A stretch of 64,000 nt of DNA, taken from assembly GCA_024704175.1 (NCBI GenBank), contig CP085629.1, positions 310,001 to 374,000 of the forward strand, written 5' to 3'. The position numbers and the translations under genes were made by a program. Source of the stretch: Paenibacillus sp. P25. GTDB lineage: Bacteria; Bacillota; Bacilli; Paenibacillales; NBRC-103111. This document shows positions 63,770-64,000 of the stretch, piece after piece; positions within the stretch are counted from its first letter, which is position 1, and each line of letters starts with the position of its first letter. The notes beneath the pieces were generated by a model. That model worked only from the letters and a program-made list of their open reading frames with translations, did no database searches and was not told the origin of the DNA.

Positions 63770-64000
63770 ATGGAGGAACTGTACGATCAATATAGAGCGC
63801 CGCTGTTCACGCTGGCTTATCAGTTGACAGGCTCTGCGGCAGACGCGGAAGATGCAGTGCAGGACGTGTTTTTTAAGGCGTGCTACGTACATCCCGAACG
63901 TTTGGCGGAGCCGAAGGCGTATTTGTGCAAAATGGTAACCAATCACTGCCTCAATCTGCAGAAGTCGGCGCGGAAGAAGAGGGAAATGTATGTCGGTCCG
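63770..64000 (+). CDS. ECF-type RNA polymerase sigma factor, N-terminal part
   Basis: Runs off the window end; 77 residues visible. MEELYDQYRAPLFTLAYQLTG followed by AEDAVQDVFFKA is a sigma-70 region 2 start with the conserved DAVQDVF box. AAAGGTGG lies before ATG 63770; an in-frame ATG at 63713 is an alternative longer start. Probably of the SigJ-like group, but the diagnostic C-terminal domain lies outside the window. Confidence 0.85.
   Translation, partial: MEELYDQYRAPLFTLAYQLTGSAADAEDAVQDVFFKACYVHPERLAEPKAYLCKMVTNHCLNLQKSARKKREMYVGP

Noticed and set aside
1..64000. CRISPR arrays, tRNA or rRNA genes, prophage or plasmid functions
   Set aside because: No regularly spaced repeats, cloverleaf-like segments, rRNA-like blocks or phage structural genes were found on either strand. 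The perfect anti-16S match at 39657 is a ribosome-binding-type site, not rRNA.

Overview
The window looks like a chromosomal segment of a Paenibacillus-type plant-polysaccharide degrader (Firmicutes, Bacillales). I infer this from gene content, not from any search: large lipoprotein sugar-binding proteins (about 520-590 residues) paired with LplB/YtcP-type permeases, YesM/YesN-type two-component systems, membrane-bound AraC regulators, strong AGGAGG ribosome sites with occasional GTG/TTG starts, and an S-layer-homology protein.

Layout. 1-54 kb is one long run of co-oriented (+) catabolic genes. 0-10.5 kb: the end of a sugar-binding protein, GH42 beta-galactosidase, SGNH esterase, a phosphotransferase-fold kinase, GH3 glycosidase, a decayed GH95 fucosidase and a GH5-CBM_X2-CBM46 endoglucanase. 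10.9-18.7 kb: a membrane AraC regulator and a transporter whose two permeases lie between two closely related binding proteins. 19.1-25.5 kb: sensor kinase, a response-regulator stub, an orphan binding protein and a GH74 xyloglucanase. 25.5-35 kb: an IS3-family remnant, a second membrane AraC regulator, an orphan binding protein, a GH28-like enzyme and a permease pair with binding protein. 35-47 kb: two alginate-lyase-family proteins, a second permease pair with binding protein and a type-B carboxylesterase. 47-54 kb: binding protein, permease pair, and an intact kinase with its response regulator.

54-64 kb is more ordinary: an SLH protein, a divergent EamA exporter/MocR regulator pair, an AI-2E-family membrane protein, a TetR regulator divergent from a zinc alcohol dehydrogenase, a short-chain dehydrogenase, a ferredoxin/metallo-beta-lactamase-fold protein, a peroxiredoxin and the start of an ECF sigma factor.

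How it fits together (inference): secreted GH74 and GH5 enzymes cut xyloglucan or beta-glucan outside the cell; the lipoproteins and permeases import oligosaccharides; GH42, GH3, esterases and (formerly) GH95 trim them. GH28-like and lyase genes add a pectin or uronate-polysaccharide branch. No transporter ATPase is present, so the four permease pairs must share one encoded elsewhere (MsmX type).

About half of the genes carry one or more single-base frame breaks while the sequence on both sides remains good family sequence. I annotate these as single genes with frameshifts and suspect sequence errors. Three loci look truly decayed: the GH95 remnant, the response-regulator stub and the IS3 remnant. 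I found no tRNA, rRNA, CRISPR or phage features.
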